DNA of 64,000 nt, taken from positions 186,001 through 250,000 of the forward strand of contig NZ_JABFUC010000004.1 of the NCBI RefSeq assembly GCF_022341425.1, read 5' to 3'. The first letter of the stretch is position 1. The number at the start of each line of letters is the position of its first letter. A program made the position numbers and the translations under genes. Origin of the DNA: Billgrantia campisalis. Lineage in GTDB: Bacteria > Pseudomonadota > Gammaproteobacteria > Pseudomonadales > Halomonadaceae. The notes beneath the pieces are model-generated. The model worked only from the letters and a program-made list of their open reading frames with translations, did no database searches and was not told the DNA's origin. Of this stretch, positions 30,764 through 40,745 are shown one piece after another.

Positions 30764-31792
30764 TCAGTAGAGCGGGTCGGGCGGCGCCAGGCTGGAATGA
30801 AAGCCCTCCACGGCGTTCTCGGCTTCTTCGATCGCATCGAAGCGGGCGACATGGAACAGCGCCTCCCCTTCGTTGGCCAGCGGCAGCCGGCTCATGCCGA
30901 TGACGATACCGTCGGCCATGGACGTGACGGCCTCTTCGGCGTTACCGAAGGGGTCGGCCACCTTGCCCAGCACCTCGCCCTTCGCCACGCGCGCGCCGAG
31001 CCGCACCTTGGGGCGCAGGATGCCGTCGATGGGCGCCCGCGCCCAGCTCGAGCCATTGGCCACTTCCGCCGCCGGCGGCTGGCGGCGGCGATGCTCACCG
31101 GTGAGCATACCCAGCCGGCGCATCACCCGCAGCACGCCGCGCACGCCCGGGGTGATCGCCCACTCGTCGAAGCGCAGCGCCTCGCCGGCCTCGTAGGTGA
31201 GCACCGGGATACCGCGAGTCTGGGCATAGTGGCGTAGGCTGCCCTCGCGCAGCTCGGCGTTGAGGATCACCGGGGCACCGAAGGCGTTGGCCATGCGCTC
31301 GGTCTCGCCGCCGGGGCTCAGCTGGGCGCGAATCTGCGGCAGGTTGGTGCGGTGGATGGCGCCGGTATGCAGGTCGATGATGTGGCTGGCGTGATCGACG
31401 ATCTGTTCGCGGAACAGTGCCGCCACCCGTCCACCCAGCGAGCCCGCCTCGCTGCCGGGAAAGCAGCGGTTGAGATCGCGCCTGTCGGGCAGGTAGCGGG
31501 TATGCTGCACGAAGCCGAAGACGTTGACGATGGGCACCGCGATCAGGGTGCCGCGCAGGCCCTGGATCTGCTTGGAGCGCAGCAGGCGGCGCACGATCTC
31601 CACGCCGTTGATCTCGTCACCATGGATACCGCCACACACCAGCAGCGTCGGCCCGGCCTGGCGGCCATGGGCCACTTCCACGGGAATGTGCAGCGGCGCG
31701 TGGGTGTAGAGCCGCGCCACCGGCACGTCGATCTGGGTACGGCTGCCCGGCATCACGCGGATGCCGGCGAGTTCGAAGGGCGCGCGGGCCAT
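30764..31792 (-). CDS. Succinylglutamate desuccinylase/aspartoacylase family protein
   Basis: A 342-residue zinc carboxypeptidase-fold (M14-like) amidohydrolase. The zinc-binding motif HGDE is in CGGIHGDEINGVEI, the third ligand is in IIDLHTG, and arginines RRDLNRCFPG fit the substrate site. The C-terminal domain (from about residue 245) is a beta-barrel, biotinyl-like fold. The family deacylates small N-acyl amino acids; no arginine-catabolism (ast) genes are nearby, so I do not call it AstE. The start at 31792 has AGGAAG upstream. Confidence 0.8.
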   Translation of the reverse strand: MARAPFELAGIRVMPGSRTQIDVPVARLYTHAPLHIPVEVAHGRQAGPTLLVCGGIHGDEINGVEIVRRLLRSKQIQGLRGTLIAVPIVNVFGFVQHTRYLPDRRDLNRCFPGSEAGSLGGRVAALFREQIVDHASHIIDLHTGAIHRTNLPQIRAQLSPGGETERMANAFGAPVILNAELREGSLRHYAQTRGIPVLTYEAGEALRFDEWAITPGVRGVLRVMRRLGMLTGEHRRRQPPAAEVANGSSWARAPIDGILRPKVRLGARVAKGEVLGKVADPFGNAEEAVTSMADGIVIGMSRLPLANEGEALFHVARFDAIEEAENAVEGFHSSLAPPDPLY

Positions 31793-31871
31793 AGGGGCTT
31801 CCTGTCGCAAGACGGTGTTCCCCTAGGTTATACCCGGGCAGCGGGCAAATCACGAGGGTTGCCCCTTTCCA

Positions 31872-31887
31872 TACACAAATGAATGTA
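31872..31887. promoter_or_regulatory. Candidate TetR/AcrR-type operator ahead of the tetR gene
   Basis: The site TACACAAATGAATGTA resembles the half-sites of the AcrR operator class (TACAT...ATGTA). It lies 58 nt upstream of the TetR-family gene. A similar, better palindrome is in front of the RND operon at 37993-38008. Confidence 0.4.
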
Positions 31888-31944
31888 AGCGCCGTTTGAC
31901 TCGGGTAGAATAGGCCCCATCACCCTCTGGATACCCTGGACCCG

Positions 31945-32562
31945 ATGGCCCGCAAGACCAAAGCCGAAGCCGCCGCCACCCGCGAGGCACTGCTCGACGC
32001 CGCCGAGGCCGTGTTCCTCGACAAGGGCGTGGCCCGCACCTCCCTGGAGCAGATCGCCCGCCACGCCGGCATGACCCGCGGGGCCGTCTACTGGCACTTC
32101 AAGAACAAGGCCGACCTGTTCCGGGCCATGCTCAACCGGGTGCGCATGCCCTTCCAGGAACTGGTCGAGGAGATCGACGCCCCGGATCTCGGCGAAAGCC
32201 CCCTGGAAGCGGTGCGCCTGGCCTGCCTGCAGGGCTTCCAGCGCCTCGAACGGCCCCGCTACCAGCGGGTCTACGCCATCCTGGTCCATCACTGCGAGGT
32301 GTTCGGCGACATCGACCCCCTGGCCCTGCAGGAGGAGATGGCCGAGGAGTCCTGCGGCGCCTTGATCGAGTACTTCACGGCCGCCGCCGAGCGCGGGCAG
32401 CTGCGGGACGATCTCGGCCCCGAGCTGGCCGCCCGACTCTTCCAGGCCATGCTGGGCGGCCTCTTCCACGACTGGCTACGCAAGCAGGACCAGTTCTCCA
32501 TCGTCGAGCGCGGCAGCGAGCTGGTGGAGACCCAGCTGCGGCTCTTCAGCCGCCGGGACTGA
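31945..32562 (+). CDS. TetR/AcrR-family regulator of the RND pump (predicted)
   Basis: This 205-residue repressor has an N-terminal HTH (about 10-60, LEQIARHAGMTRGAVYWHFKNK) close to the AcrR/TtgR/MexR-partner group, and a helical ligand-binding domain. Two similar palindromic sites, one before this gene and one before the acrAB-like operon about 6 kb away, suggest it controls itself and the pump. An unrelated enoyl-CoA hydratase separates it from the pump. Confidence 0.85.
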   Translation: MARKTKAEAAATREALLDAAEAVFLDKGVARTSLEQIARHAGMTRGAVYWHFKNKADLFRAMLNRVRMPFQELVEEIDAPDLGESPLEAVRLACLQGFQRLERPRYQRVYAILVHHCEVFGDIDPLALQEEMAEESCGALIEYFTAAAERGQLRDDLGPELAARLFQAMLGGLFHDWLRKQDQFSIVERGSELVETQLRLFSRRD

Positions 32563-32579
32563 CGCCCGGCCCGACAGAT

Positions 32580-33335
32580 CTAGCGGTGGCGCTTGCGAGC
32601 AAAGAAGTCGTCGATGGCGCGCTGGGCCTCGGGCGAGCGACAGCGCGCCAGCAGCGCCTGCTCTTCCCGGTCCAGGGCGTCGTCGATCGCCGCGGTCTGC
32701 CCTTCCCGCATCAGTGCCTTGGTGGCCAGCAGCGCCTCGAACGGCTTGGCCAGCAGGCGGGCGGCGCAGTCGAAGGCCTGCTCCAGGGCTCGGCCGTCCG
32801 GCGCGGTGTCGGTCACCATGCCCATTTCCCTCGCCTCCGTAGCGCTGAAGGCTTGCCCCAGCATCAGCATCTGGCTGGCCGCCTTGCTGCCGGCCAGCCG
32901 CGGCAGCAGATAGGTGGTGGCCCCCAGGGGGCTTAAGGCGAAGTGGGTGAACGGCAGGGAGAACTTGGTCGAGTTGCCCGCGTAGGCGAAGTCGCAGTGC
33001 AGCAGTATCGAGGTGCCCAGGCCCAGGGCGATCCCCTCGGCGGCGGCGATGGCCGGTTTGCGGAAGGCGTGCAGGCGGCGCAGGAAGGTGATCGCCGCCA
33101 CGCTGTCGGCCTCGGCCAGGGCCCGGTAGTTGGCCAGATCGTTGCCCGCCGTGAAGCAGTTCTCGGTGCCGGTGATGACCAGCACCCTGACACCCTCGTC
33201 CGCCTCGGCCCTGTCGAGCCCCTCGATCAGCTGCGCATAGCTCGCCTCATCGAGGATGTTGCGCCGCTCCGGGCAGCTGATCTGCAGTACCAGGACAGCG
33301 TCGTCCCGCCGGGTGGCGGTGATTCGGGTCGCCAT
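32580..33335 (-). CDS. Enoyl-CoA hydratase/isomerase family protein
   Basis: A 251-residue crotonase-fold protein. The oxyanion-hole segments appear as TGTENCFTAGNDL (near residue 60) and GIALGLGTSILLHCDFAYA (near 105). The usual catalytic glutamates of true hydratases (Glu144/Glu164 in rat ECH) are not evident: the region reads PLGATTYLLPRLAG, as in isomerase-like members. The substrate is unknown. It is tail-to-tail with the TetR gene. Confidence 0.82.
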   Translation of the reverse strand: MATRITATRRDDAVLVLQISCPERRNILDEASYAQLIEGLDRAEADEGVRVLVITGTENCFTAGNDLANYRALAEADSVAAITFLRRLHAFRKPAIAAAEGIALGLGTSILLHCDFAYAGNSTKFSLPFTHFALSPLGATTYLLPRLAGSKAASQMLMLGQAFSATEAREMGMVTDTAPDGRALEQAFDCAARLLAKPFEALLATKALMREGQTAAIDDALDREEQALLARCRSPEAQRAIDDFFARKRHR

Positions 33336-33395
33336 GACGTTACCTCCCTTCGTATCGGTTCAGGCCGGCCTCCGGCCCGGTTTCCCTGGGGCGCC

Positions 33396-33521
33396 TCAGC
33401 CCGTGACTTGCCAGCCGCCGCCCAGCGCCTTGAACAGCGTGGCGGTGGCGGTCAGGCGGTCGCGCATCGCCTCGGAGAGCGCCAGCTCCGCGGCGAGCAG
33501 CAGCGGCGCGGCCTTACGCAT
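33396..33521 (-). pseudogene. Relic of an RND outer-membrane factor gene (in-frame internal deletion)
   Basis: A 41-codon frame begins at an ATG overlapping the last 8 nt of the RND permease gene, exactly where a NodT/OprM-type outer-membrane gene is expected. Its start [16 protein letters not shown] looks like the beginning of a lipoprotein signal peptide, while its end RLTATATLFKALGGGWQ is the typical C terminus of NodT-family proteins. The middle (more than 400 residues) is missing without a frameshift. The product cannot be a channel. Confidence 0.75.
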
Positions 33522-36500
33522 GGGGCACCTCCCTGCGCTGCCTGGCCGCCTGGCGCTCGCGGCGCCAAGTGGTCAGATCCTCCAGCAGCTTGTAGGCCAG
33601 CGGCACGAAGATCAGCGCCAGCGAGCTCGCCAGGATCATGCCGCCCACCACCACGGTGCCGATCTCCTGGCGGCTGTTGGCCCCGGCGCCGGTGGCAAAC
33701 ACCAGCGGCAGGGTGCCGATGATGAAGGTCAGGGCGGTCATCAGGATGGCGCGGAAGCGCTGCTGGGCCGCGGCCAGGGCCGCCTCGCTGGAGCTTTTCC
33801 CCTCGCGGCGGTTCTGGGCGGCGAACTCCACGATCAGGATGGCGTTCTTGGCCGCCAGGCCGATCAGCACCAGCAGCCCCACCTGGAAGTAGATGTCGTT
33901 GGGGAAGCCGCGCAGCAGGGCGGCAAGCGCCGCCCCCAGCACCCCGAAGGGCACCGCCGTGGCCACCGCCAGCGGCAGCGACCAGCGCTCGTACTGGGCC
34001 GCCAGGATCAAGAACACCATCAGCATGCCCAGGCCGAAGGCCAGGCCACCGGCACCGGCCGCGGCGTCGAGCTGGTAGGCCTCGCCGGTCCAACCCAGCA
34101 TCACGTTGCCGTCCTCCAGCACCTCGGCGGCCACCGCTTCCATGGCGGCCTTGGCCTGGCCGGTGGTGAAGCCCGGCGAGGCATCGGCGAGGAACTTGGC
34201 GGCCGAATAGACGTTGTAGCGGTTGAGGATGTCCGCCCCGGACTCTCGGGTCAGGGTCACCAGCGAGGAGAGCGGGATCATCTCGCCGCTGCCGGAGCGC
34301 ACGAAGACCTTGTTGAGATCCTCCGGCTTGCTGCGGAACTCGCCCTCCGACTGCAAGTTCACCTGCCAGTTACGCCCCGCCAGGGTGAAGTCGTTCACGT
34401 ACATCGAACCGAAGGTGCTCTGCATGCTGGCGAAGACCTCGTTGATCGGCACGCCCATGGCGCGCGCCTTCTCGCGGTCCACCTCGGCCCGGTAGCTCGG
34501 CATGGAGGTATCCAGGGTGGTACGGGCGTTGGTCAGCTCGGGGCGCTCGTTGGCGGCGGCCGCCAGCCGTCCGGCAAGCTCGGCGATTTCCTGGGTGGTG
34601 GCATCGCCGCGCACCTGCAAGTAGCCCTCCACGCCGCCGGTCAGCGACAGGCCCATGATCGGCGGCGGGGTGAAGGCGATCACGAAAGCCTCGGGAATGC
34701 CGCCGCCCATGCCCATGATCCGCCCGGTGAGCGACTGGGCGTCCTGGCCGGGGCCTTCGCGCTCGCTCCAGTCGGCCAGGTTGGCGAAGCCCACCCCGAC
34801 GTTGGTGCGCAGCGCTCCGGCCACGATGTCGAAACCGGCGAAGGAGGTGAACTCGTCCACCTCGTCCAGCTCCAGCAGCATGGCCGAGACCTGGTCGCGC
34901 ACCGCTTCGGTGCGCGGCAGCGCCGACACCTGGGGCAGCTGATACATCACCAGCGCCACCCCCTGGTCCTCCTGGGGCACCAGCCCCGGGGGCAGGCGCG
35001 ACATGGCGAACAGGGTCGCGGCAATCACCCCGACGAACAGCACGATGCCGATCAGCGCGTGGCGCAGCAGCTTGCCGACCAGCCAGCTGAAGGCGGCGGT
35101 GAGACGGTCGAAGCCGGCGTTGAACCACTGGAAGGGTTTGGCCACACGGTGCGACTGCTTGTCGAGCAGCAGCGCGCACATCGCCGGGGTCAGGGTCAGG
35201 GCCACCACCCCGGAGACCACCACCGAGACGGCGATGGTCACCGCGAACTGGCGGTAGAGCTCGCCGGTCAGCCCGCCGAGGAAGGTCACCGGGGCGAACA
35301 CCGCCACCAGCACCAGGGTCGAGGCCACCACCGCGCCGGCGACCTGCTTCATGGTCTCGATGGAGGCCTCGCGGGCCCTCATGCCCTTCTCGTTGATCAG
35401 CCGGTCGACGTTCTCCAGCACGATGATGGCGTTGTCCACCACGATGCCGATGGCCAGCACCAGGCCGAACAGCGTCAGCAGGTTGACCGAGAAGCCGAAG
35501 GCCAGCATGCCGGCGAAGGTGCCGATCAGCGACACCGGGATCGCCGCCACCGGGATCAGGGTGGCGCGCCAGTGCTGCAGGAAGACGAAGGTCACCGCCA
35601 CCACCAGCGCCACGGCGATCAGCAGGGTGATGAACACCTCGCGGATGGAGATCTCGACGAACTCGGTGGTGTCGTAGGGCACCGTGTAGGTGAGCCCCTC
35701 CGGGAACCGCGCCGACATCTCCTCCAGGGCCTCGTGGACCGCCGCGGCGGTCTCCAGGGCATTGGCACCGGGCTGCAGATAGACCCCCATGGGCACGGCG
35801 GCCTGGCCGTTATAGGTGGCCGAGAAGGCGTAGCTCTGGGCGCCCAGCTCGGCTCGCGCCACGTCGCCCAGGCGCAGGGTGCTGCCGTCCTGATCGGCGC
35901 GCAGGATGATCTGTTCGAACTGCTCCGCCTCGGAGAGCTGGCCGCGGGTGGTCACCGTGAAGGTGAAGGCTTGCCCTTCCGGCGAAGGCTCGGCGCCGAG
36001 GCTGCCGGCGGCGAACTGGGCGTTCTGCTCGCGGATCGCCGCCGCCACGTCGCTGGGCGTCAGATCGTACTGGGCCAGCTTGTCGGGGCTGAGCCAGATC
36101 CGCATGGAGTAGTCCTGGGCGCCGAACAGCGAGGCGTCGCCCACCCCGGGGATACGCACCAGCTCATCGAGCACGTTGAGCAACCCATAGTTGGACATGA
36201 ACAGCACGTCGCGGCTGCCGTCCGGCGAGAACAGCACCGGCACCATCAGGATGTTGCTGGAGCGCGACTCGACGCGCACCCCCTGGTCGCGCACCGGCTG
36301 GGGAAGGCGCGCGGTGGCGGCCTGGACGCGGTTATTGACGTTGATGGCGGCCTGGTCGGGGTCGGTGCCCATTTCGAAGGAGACGGTGATCTGCAGGCTG
36401 CCGGCATCGGTGGAGGTCGACTCCATGTAGAGCATGTCGTCGACGCCGTTGATCTCCTGCTCCAGGGGAGCCGCCACCGCCTCGGCGATCACCTCGGCGC

Positions 36501-36660
36501 TGGCGCCGGGATAGGCGGCCTGCACCACCACCTGGGGCGGCACCACGTCCAGGTACTGCTCCACCGGCAGGGCGCGCAGCGCGGCGAGGCCGGCGAGCAC
36601 GATGATCACGGAGATGACCGAGGCGAAGATCGGCCGGTCGATGAAGAACCTGAGCATCAC
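33514..36660 (-). CDS. RND multidrug efflux permease (HAE1, AcrB-like)
   Basis: This 1048-residue inner-membrane proton/drug antiporter has twelve predicted transmembrane helices and two large periplasmic loops. It starts [24 protein letters not shown]. The helix-4 proton relay reads [17 protein letters not shown], so the usual Asp-Asp pair of AcrB is Asp-Asn here, as in some HAE1 subgroups. The C terminus has the [29 protein letters not shown] signature. The ATG overlaps the stop of the fusion-protein gene by 4 nt. The outer-membrane partner gene downstream is deleted, so an unlinked TolC-like protein would be needed. Confidence 0.93.
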   Translation of the reverse strand: MMLRFFIDRPIFASVISVIIVLAGLAALRALPVEQYLDVVPPQVVVQAAYPGASAEVIAEAVAAPLEQEINGVDDMLYMESTSTDAGSLQITVSFEMGTDPDQAAINVNNRVQAATARLPQPVRDQGVRVESRSSNILMVPVLFSPDGSRDVLFMSNYGLLNVLDELVRIPGVGDASLFGAQDYSMRIWLSPDKLAQYDLTPSDVAAAIREQNAQFAAGSLGAEPSPEGQAFTFTVTTRGQLSEAEQFEQIILRADQDGSTLRLGDVARAELGAQSYAFSATYNGQAAVPMGVYLQPGANALETAAAVHEALEEMSARFPEGLTYTVPYDTTEFVEISIREVFITLLIAVALVVAVTFVFLQHWRATLIPVAAIPVSLIGTFAGMLAFGFSVNLLTLFGLVLAIGIVVDNAIIVLENVDRLINEKGMRAREASIETMKQVAGAVVASTLVLVAVFAPVTFLGGLTGELYRQFAVTIAVSVVVSGVVALTLTPAMCALLLDKQSHRVAKPFQWFNAGFDRLTAAFSWLVGKLLRHALIGIVLFVGVIAATLFAMSRLPPGLVPQEDQGVALVMYQLPQVSALPRTEAVRDQVSAMLLELDEVDEFTSFAGFDIVAGALRTNVGVGFANLADWSEREGPGQDAQSLTGRIMGMGGGIPEAFVIAFTPPPIMGLSLTGGVEGYLQVRGDATTQEIAELAGRLAAAANERPELTNARTTLDTSMPSYRAEVDREKARAMGVPINEVFASMQSTFGSMYVNDFTLAGRNWQVNLQSEGEFRSKPEDLNKVFVRSGSGEMIPLSSLVTLTRESGADILNRYNVYSAAKFLADASPGFTTGQAKAAMEAVAAEVLEDGNVMLGWTGEAYQLDAAAGAGGLAFGLGMLMVFLILAAQYERWSLPLAVATAVPFGVLGAALAALLRGFPNDIYFQVGLLVLIGLAAKNAILIVEFAAQNRREGKSSSEAALAAAQQRFRAILMTALTFIIGTLPLVFATGAGANSRQEIGTVVVGGMILASSLALIFVPLAYKLLEDLTTWRRERQAARQRREVPHA

Positions 36661-37889
36661 GCCTCCTCGTCAGCGGCGGTCTCGTCGTCCGGCGACGCCT
36701 CGGCGGCCGTCTCGTCACTGGCGGCTTCCTCGGCGGACGCCGCCTCGCTGGCCTGCACGGACATGCCGTCCTGCAGGTTGACCAGCCCGCTGACGATAAT
36801 CCGGTCGCCATCCTCGAGCCCCGAGAGCACCACCTGGCGGTTGTCGACGATGGGGCCCAGCGCCACCTTGCGGGCGTGGGCGGTCTCCTCCTCGACCACG
36901 AAGAGTCGCGGCCCTTCGGGTCCCTGGCCCACCGCCTCCTGGGGCACCAGGAAGACATCGTCGAGCTCCTGCACCAGCACGCGAACGCGCACGAACTGGC
37001 CGGGTACCACCAGGCCATCGGGATTGGGGAAGACGGCCCGAGCCGAGACGCTGCCGGTGCGCGGGTCGATGGTGCTGGCGGTGAAATCGACCAGGCCGGT
37101 CTCGCCATACTCGCTGCCGTCGGGCAGGGTCAGCCAGGCCTCGCGGGGATCCTCTTCGTCGGCATTGGCCATGGCCCGGCGCGCCGTCCGCTGCAGGGCG
37201 GCGTCGCGCTCCGGCAGCGAGAAGCGCACGTGAATCGGGTCCTGCTGGGTCACGCTGGTCAGCAGGGTGCCGCGCTCGATCAGGCTGCCCTCGGGGAAGC
37301 TCTCCAGGCCGGTCAGGCCGGCCAGAGGCGCGCGCACCTCGGTGTAGCTCATGTTGAGCTCGGCGTTGGCCACCCCGGCCTCGGTCAGCGCCAGGCGCGC
37401 CTCCGCCAGCTCCCGGGCGGAGAGCGCGCTATCCCGCTCGCGCTCGCTGACGGCGTTCTGATCGAACAGGGTGGCGATCCGCCGCCATTCGCGGTTGGCC
37501 TGGTTCAGCTCGGCCTGGGCATTGGCCCGCTCCGCCTCGGCGCGCTTGAGCTCAATCGCATAGGGCTCGCGATCGATGCGAAACAGGGCATCCCCCTGGC
37601 TGACCACCTGACCTTCGGTGTAGAGACGCTCCTCGAGGATGCCCTCGACCCGGGCGCGCACCTCCACCTCGCGGGAACCGCGCGCCCGTGCCGCATACTC
37701 CTCGACCACCTCCACGCTGCGCGGCTCGACGCCGACCACCACCACCGGAGGCGGCGGGCGCTCGCCGCCGCCCATGGGCGCACCACCGCCGTCGTCGTTG
37801 GGTTCGCAGCCAGCGATGAGCAGGGCCAGCAGGCCAACCGCCAGGATCCGTTTCAGGGGATAAGTCCCCCCGGGGGGTGACAAGCGCAT
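36657..37889 (-). CDS. RND efflux periplasmic adaptor (AcrA-like lipoprotein)
   Basis: The 410-residue membrane-fusion protein links the permease to an outer-membrane channel. It has a signal peptide with the lipobox LLIAGC, then lipoyl/hairpin segments ([32 protein letters not shown]), a coiled-coil hairpin (about 100-165) and beta-barrel domains. The C-terminal tail (about 375-410) is an unusual Ala/Glu/Asp-rich low-complexity stretch. The start ATG has GGAG eight bases upstream. It is the first gene of the pump operon. Confidence 0.92.
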   Translation of the reverse strand: MRLSPPGGTYPLKRILAVGLLALLIAGCEPNDDGGGAPMGGGERPPPPVVVVGVEPRSVEVVEEYAARARGSREVEVRARVEGILEERLYTEGQVVSQGDALFRIDREPYAIELKRAEAERANAQAELNQANREWRRIATLFDQNAVSERERDSALSARELAEARLALTEAGVANAELNMSYTEVRAPLAGLTGLESFPEGSLIERGTLLTSVTQQDPIHVRFSLPERDAALQRTARRAMANADEEDPREAWLTLPDGSEYGETGLVDFTASTIDPRTGSVSARAVFPNPDGLVVPGQFVRVRVLVQELDDVFLVPQEAVGQGPEGPRLFVVEEETAHARKVALGPIVDNRQVVLSGLEDGDRIIVSGLVNLQDGMSVQASEAASAEEAASDETAAEASPDDETAADEEA

Positions 37890-37992
37890 GCAGGGTCTCC
37901 GCGGCAGATCGTGTCGTCAGGCGCGCCACCTCTCGACGATGGGCCTACGCTCGAGGGTGACACGGGGTATTTTTTCGCACGGCGATTATAGC

Positions 37993-38008
37993 TACATCCA
38001 TGTATGTA
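37993..38008. promoter_or_regulatory. Candidate TetR/AcrR-type operator of the RND operon
   Basis: TACATCCATGTATGTA is a near-perfect palindrome (14 of 16 positions) of the AcrR operator type. It lies about 105 bp upstream of the adaptor gene and about 120 bp upstream of the divergent hydrolase gene. It resembles the site ahead of the tetR gene at 31872-31887. Confidence 0.55.
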
Positions 38009-38130
38009 TGCGAGCTTGGCTCCCCCGCTGCCGCTCCGAGCGAACACGCATTCAGCCTATCCCAGGCTCGGAAAAGTCTTCGATTCAGGCTACGCTGCAA
38101 AGCAGCAAGCCGAACGGACGGATACTTCAG

Positions 38131-39039
38131 ATGGATAGACTCGAACTGCTACGCATCGAGGAGCTGGAAGTGGCGGTGCGGATCTGGCATCCCGACGCCC
38201 CCAGGACGGTGGTGGCCTGGCACGGCCTGGCCCGCCACGGTGGCGACTTCGCCGACCTGGCCCGGGAGCTTGGCCCCGAGTGGCGGGTGCTGGCGCCTGA
38301 CACCCCCGGGCGCGGGCTCTCCAGCTGGTCGCTGTCGCCCTCTCGCGACTACCTGTATCGCCGCTACATGACGGTGGCCCTGGCTGTGCTGGATCATTTT
38401 CGCCTGGAGAAGGCGGCCTGGATCGGCACCTCCATGGGCGGTCTGCTGGGCATGCTGCTGGCCGCCGAGGCCGAGAGCGCCGGACGCATCGAGCGGCTGG
38501 TACTCAACGACGTGGGGCCCGAACTCAACCCGGAGGGACTGGCCCAGTTGGCCACCTACTTCGGCATGCCGCACCGCTTCAGCCGCTTTACCGAGCTTGA
38601 GGCGGAGCTCAGGCGCCACTACGTAGGCTTTGGGATCGACAGCGACGCGGCCTGGCGGCGGCTGGCGCTGGGCAGCGCCCGCCGGCTGCCCGACGGCAGC
38701 TGGACCTATCACTTCGATCCGCGCATCGGCGAGCAATTCGTCCATGACACCCCGCGCAACACCTGGGCCGACTGGCGGGCGATCCGCTGTCCGCTGATGG
38801 TGGTGCGCGGCGAGCGTTCACCGCTGCTGCACGCCGACAGCGTGGCCCGCATGGCCGAGGCCCAGCCCGGCCTGGTCAGTTTGGAGGTGCCCGGCTGCGG
38901 TCACGCCCCGCTGCTCGACCGACCCAGCCAGGTGACGCCCATCGCCGACTTCCTGGAGCGCTCCCTGGGCCAACCCGAGGCGCGCGACCGCCCCGCCCTG
39001 CCGCTATGGCGACGCGGCTGGCGGTGGCTACGCGGTTAG
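38131..39039 (+). CDS. Alpha/beta hydrolase
   Basis: A 302-residue alpha/beta-hydrolase-fold enzyme. The oxyanion region is WHGLARHGGDF, the nucleophile elbow is GTSMGG (serine at about residue 107), and the catalytic histidine is in PGCGHAPLLDRP. The start ATG at 38131 agrees with the fold start; the longer frame upstream overlaps the operator region. Substrate is unknown. It is divergent from the RND operon and could share its regulation. Confidence 0.82.
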   Translation: MDRLELLRIEELEVAVRIWHPDAPRTVVAWHGLARHGGDFADLARELGPEWRVLAPDTPGRGLSSWSLSPSRDYLYRRYMTVALAVLDHFRLEKAAWIGTSMGGLLGMLLAAEAESAGRIERLVLNDVGPELNPEGLAQLATYFGMPHRFSRFTELEAELRRHYVGFGIDSDAAWRRLALGSARRLPDGSWTYHFDPRIGEQFVHDTPRNTWADWRAIRCPLMVVRGERSPLLHADSVARMAEAQPGLVSLEVPGCGHAPLLDRPSQVTPIADFLERSLGQPEARDRPALPLWRRGWRWLRG

Positions 39040-39077
39040 CCTGTCGCGGCGAATCACCGGGGGCAGACACCGGCCCC

Positions 39078-39686
39078 TCAGTCGCCGCGCGGACGACTGC
39101 GAATGATCACGCCCCCCTCATGGCGCTCGACCCGCTCACCGGGCTGGGCGCGGCTGCGAGTGATGGTCTCTCCCGGGCGCGTCACCACGCGGCCACCGGG
39201 ATGCGGGCGGCTGCGCAGCACCGTGCCTCCCGCATGTCGTTCGTAGCGCACGCCCGGATGGCGCCACTCGCCGTGGCGCTGGCCATGACCCGTGGCGTCC
39301 GGGACCGGAAGGTAGGGCACTGCCCAGCGCGGCGGCGCGGGGGCTGGCGGCGCCAGGGGCGACATGGGGGCCAGGGGCGACATGGGGGCCAGCGGCGGCA
39401 TGGGCGCCAGCGGTACCCAGTATCCCCCGGCGGCGTAGGGCCATGTTAGATAGTGCCATGCTGGATATGGGGCGAGACTCGGTAGGACGGGGATCACCAG
39501 CGTAACGGGCGGGTCGCCGGGACGCGATAACAGCACATAGCCGAAGTGATCACCGAAGGGGGTGATCACCACGCGGTCGACACCCGCCCCTGTTGCGGCC
39601 GTCTCGCCTACGTCGGCGCCAGCCTGGGCCAACGGCACGAGCGGCAGCACCAGGGTGAGCACCAGACATCCCATCGAGGCCTTCAT
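39078..39686 (-). CDS. Secreted proline-rich hypothetical protein
   Basis: A 202-residue protein with a signal peptide (MKASMGCLVLTLVLPLVPLAQA). A short folded-looking region (about 35-85) is followed by a proline-rich repeat of PLAPM-type units, which is encoded by a direct DNA repeat around 39357-39420. An Arg-rich C-terminal half holds HPGVRYERHAGG and repeated IxRSRP motifs. The start at 39686 has AAGGGGGG upstream. I recognise no family; a surface or envelope role is a guess. Confidence 0.6.
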   Translation of the reverse strand: MKASMGCLVLTLVLPLVPLAQAGADVGETAATGAGVDRVVITPFGDHFGYVLLSRPGDPPVTLVIPVLPSLAPYPAWHYLTWPYAAGGYWVPLAPMPPLAPMSPLAPMSPLAPPAPAPPRWAVPYLPVPDATGHGQRHGEWRHPGVRYERHAGGTVLRSRPHPGGRVVTRPGETITRSRAQPGERVERHEGGVIIRSRPRGD

Positions 39687-39779
39687 ACCCCCCCCTTGCC
39701 AGCCGGCCAGCCGGCCAGCCGGCGCACAGTAGTAAACCCCTGAGACCGCCATCAGAGGGGCGGCGTTCCCGCCCGGCGC

Positions 39780-40619
39780 TCATCCCGCCTCGACGCGCGC
39801 CACCGTCCGCTCCACGGCGCCGCGATAGGCCCCGCCGAACAGCAGCAGGTGGTTGAGCAGCGGATAGAGCTGAAACAGCGCCTCGCGACGCGGCCAGTCG
39901 GCGGGCGGCGCGCCGTTCCAGTAGGCCTCGAAGAAGGCCTCGCCGGGTGAACCGAACAGCGTCAGCATGGCCAGGTCCACCTCGGGATAGTGGCGATAGA
40001 CCGCCGGGTCGATGAGCGCGGGGCCACGTGGCGTGAACAGGACGTTGCCGGACCAGAGATCGCCGTGGACCAGGCTGGCCGGGGCATCCACCAGCCACGC
40101 CTCGAGCCCCTCGGCAATCGCCTCGAGGCGAGCGCGCAGGCGATCATCCAGCAGCCCCTTCGCATGACAGGCCGCCGCCAGCGGCAGCAATCGGCGCCGG
40201 CGCTGGAAGTCGCGGCCGTCGGCCAGCGGTGCATTGGGCTGGGGCGTGCGCCCGCAGGCGTTGTCCCGCGGCCAGCCATGGGGGTCGGCCCCTCGGGCAT
40301 GCAGCTGGCGAAGCCCCACGCCGAGTCGTGCTTCATCGGCCGTCGAGCGCGCCGTGCTCTCCAGCGCCTCCATCACCAGCCAGCGCCCCGCCTGTGCCAT
40401 CACCTCGGGCACCACCAGTGAGGTCGCCGCCTCGCGCAGGGCCATCAGGCCATCCGCCTCACCGGCCAGCCTCGACGGCTCATCGGATTTCACTACCACC
40501 CCGCCCCGATCGGTCGCCAGCCGAAAGACCGCGGCGATGTCACCACCGCCCAGCGGACGCGGCTCACCGCGCGGCCTGATCCCCTCGCGCTCCAGCAACG
40601 CCAGCAGTTCGGCGTCCAT
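39780..40619 (-). CDS. Fructosamine kinase family protein
   Basis: This 279-residue protein belongs to the APH/ChoK-like kinase fold, fructosamine-3-kinase family, which phosphorylates sugar adducts on proteins to repair glycation. Visible motifs are the Gly-rich loop with VVVKSD, the catalytic loop LVHGDLWSGNVLF and the metal-binding DPAVYRHYPEVDLAML. The ATG at 40619 has AAGGAGGTG upstream. It is a stand-alone gene. Confidence 0.9.
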   Translation of the reverse strand: MDAELLALLEREGIRPRGEPRPLGGGDIAAVFRLATDRGGVVVKSDEPSRLAGEADGLMALREAATSLVVPEVMAQAGRWLVMEALESTARSTADEARLGVGLRQLHARGADPHGWPRDNACGRTPQPNAPLADGRDFQRRRRLLPLAAACHAKGLLDDRLRARLEAIAEGLEAWLVDAPASLVHGDLWSGNVLFTPRGPALIDPAVYRHYPEVDLAMLTLFGSPGEAFFEAYWNGAPPADWPRREALFQLYPLLNHLLLFGGAYRGAVERTVARVEAG

Positions 40620-40745
40620 GATCCCACCTCCTTCATTTGATCGCCCAGCAAGCCAGCGACCGCAACACCGTCCGGACAACGCTGTCTGTTGACTGAAGCA
40701 GGTCGAACCAGGGGTTGGCAACCTTCACAGTACACCCCGGCAATG

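Noticed and set aside
33256..37233. A 1325-codon plus-strand frame opposite the RND permease and adaptor
   Set aside because: Antisense to clear efflux genes; the translation is dominated by Gly/His/Gln low complexity with no family signature.
39701..39723. Triple agccggcc direct repeat
   Set aside because: It is a short, low-complexity GC repeat upstream of the proline-rich protein gene; no sign of function beyond chance in high-GC DNA.
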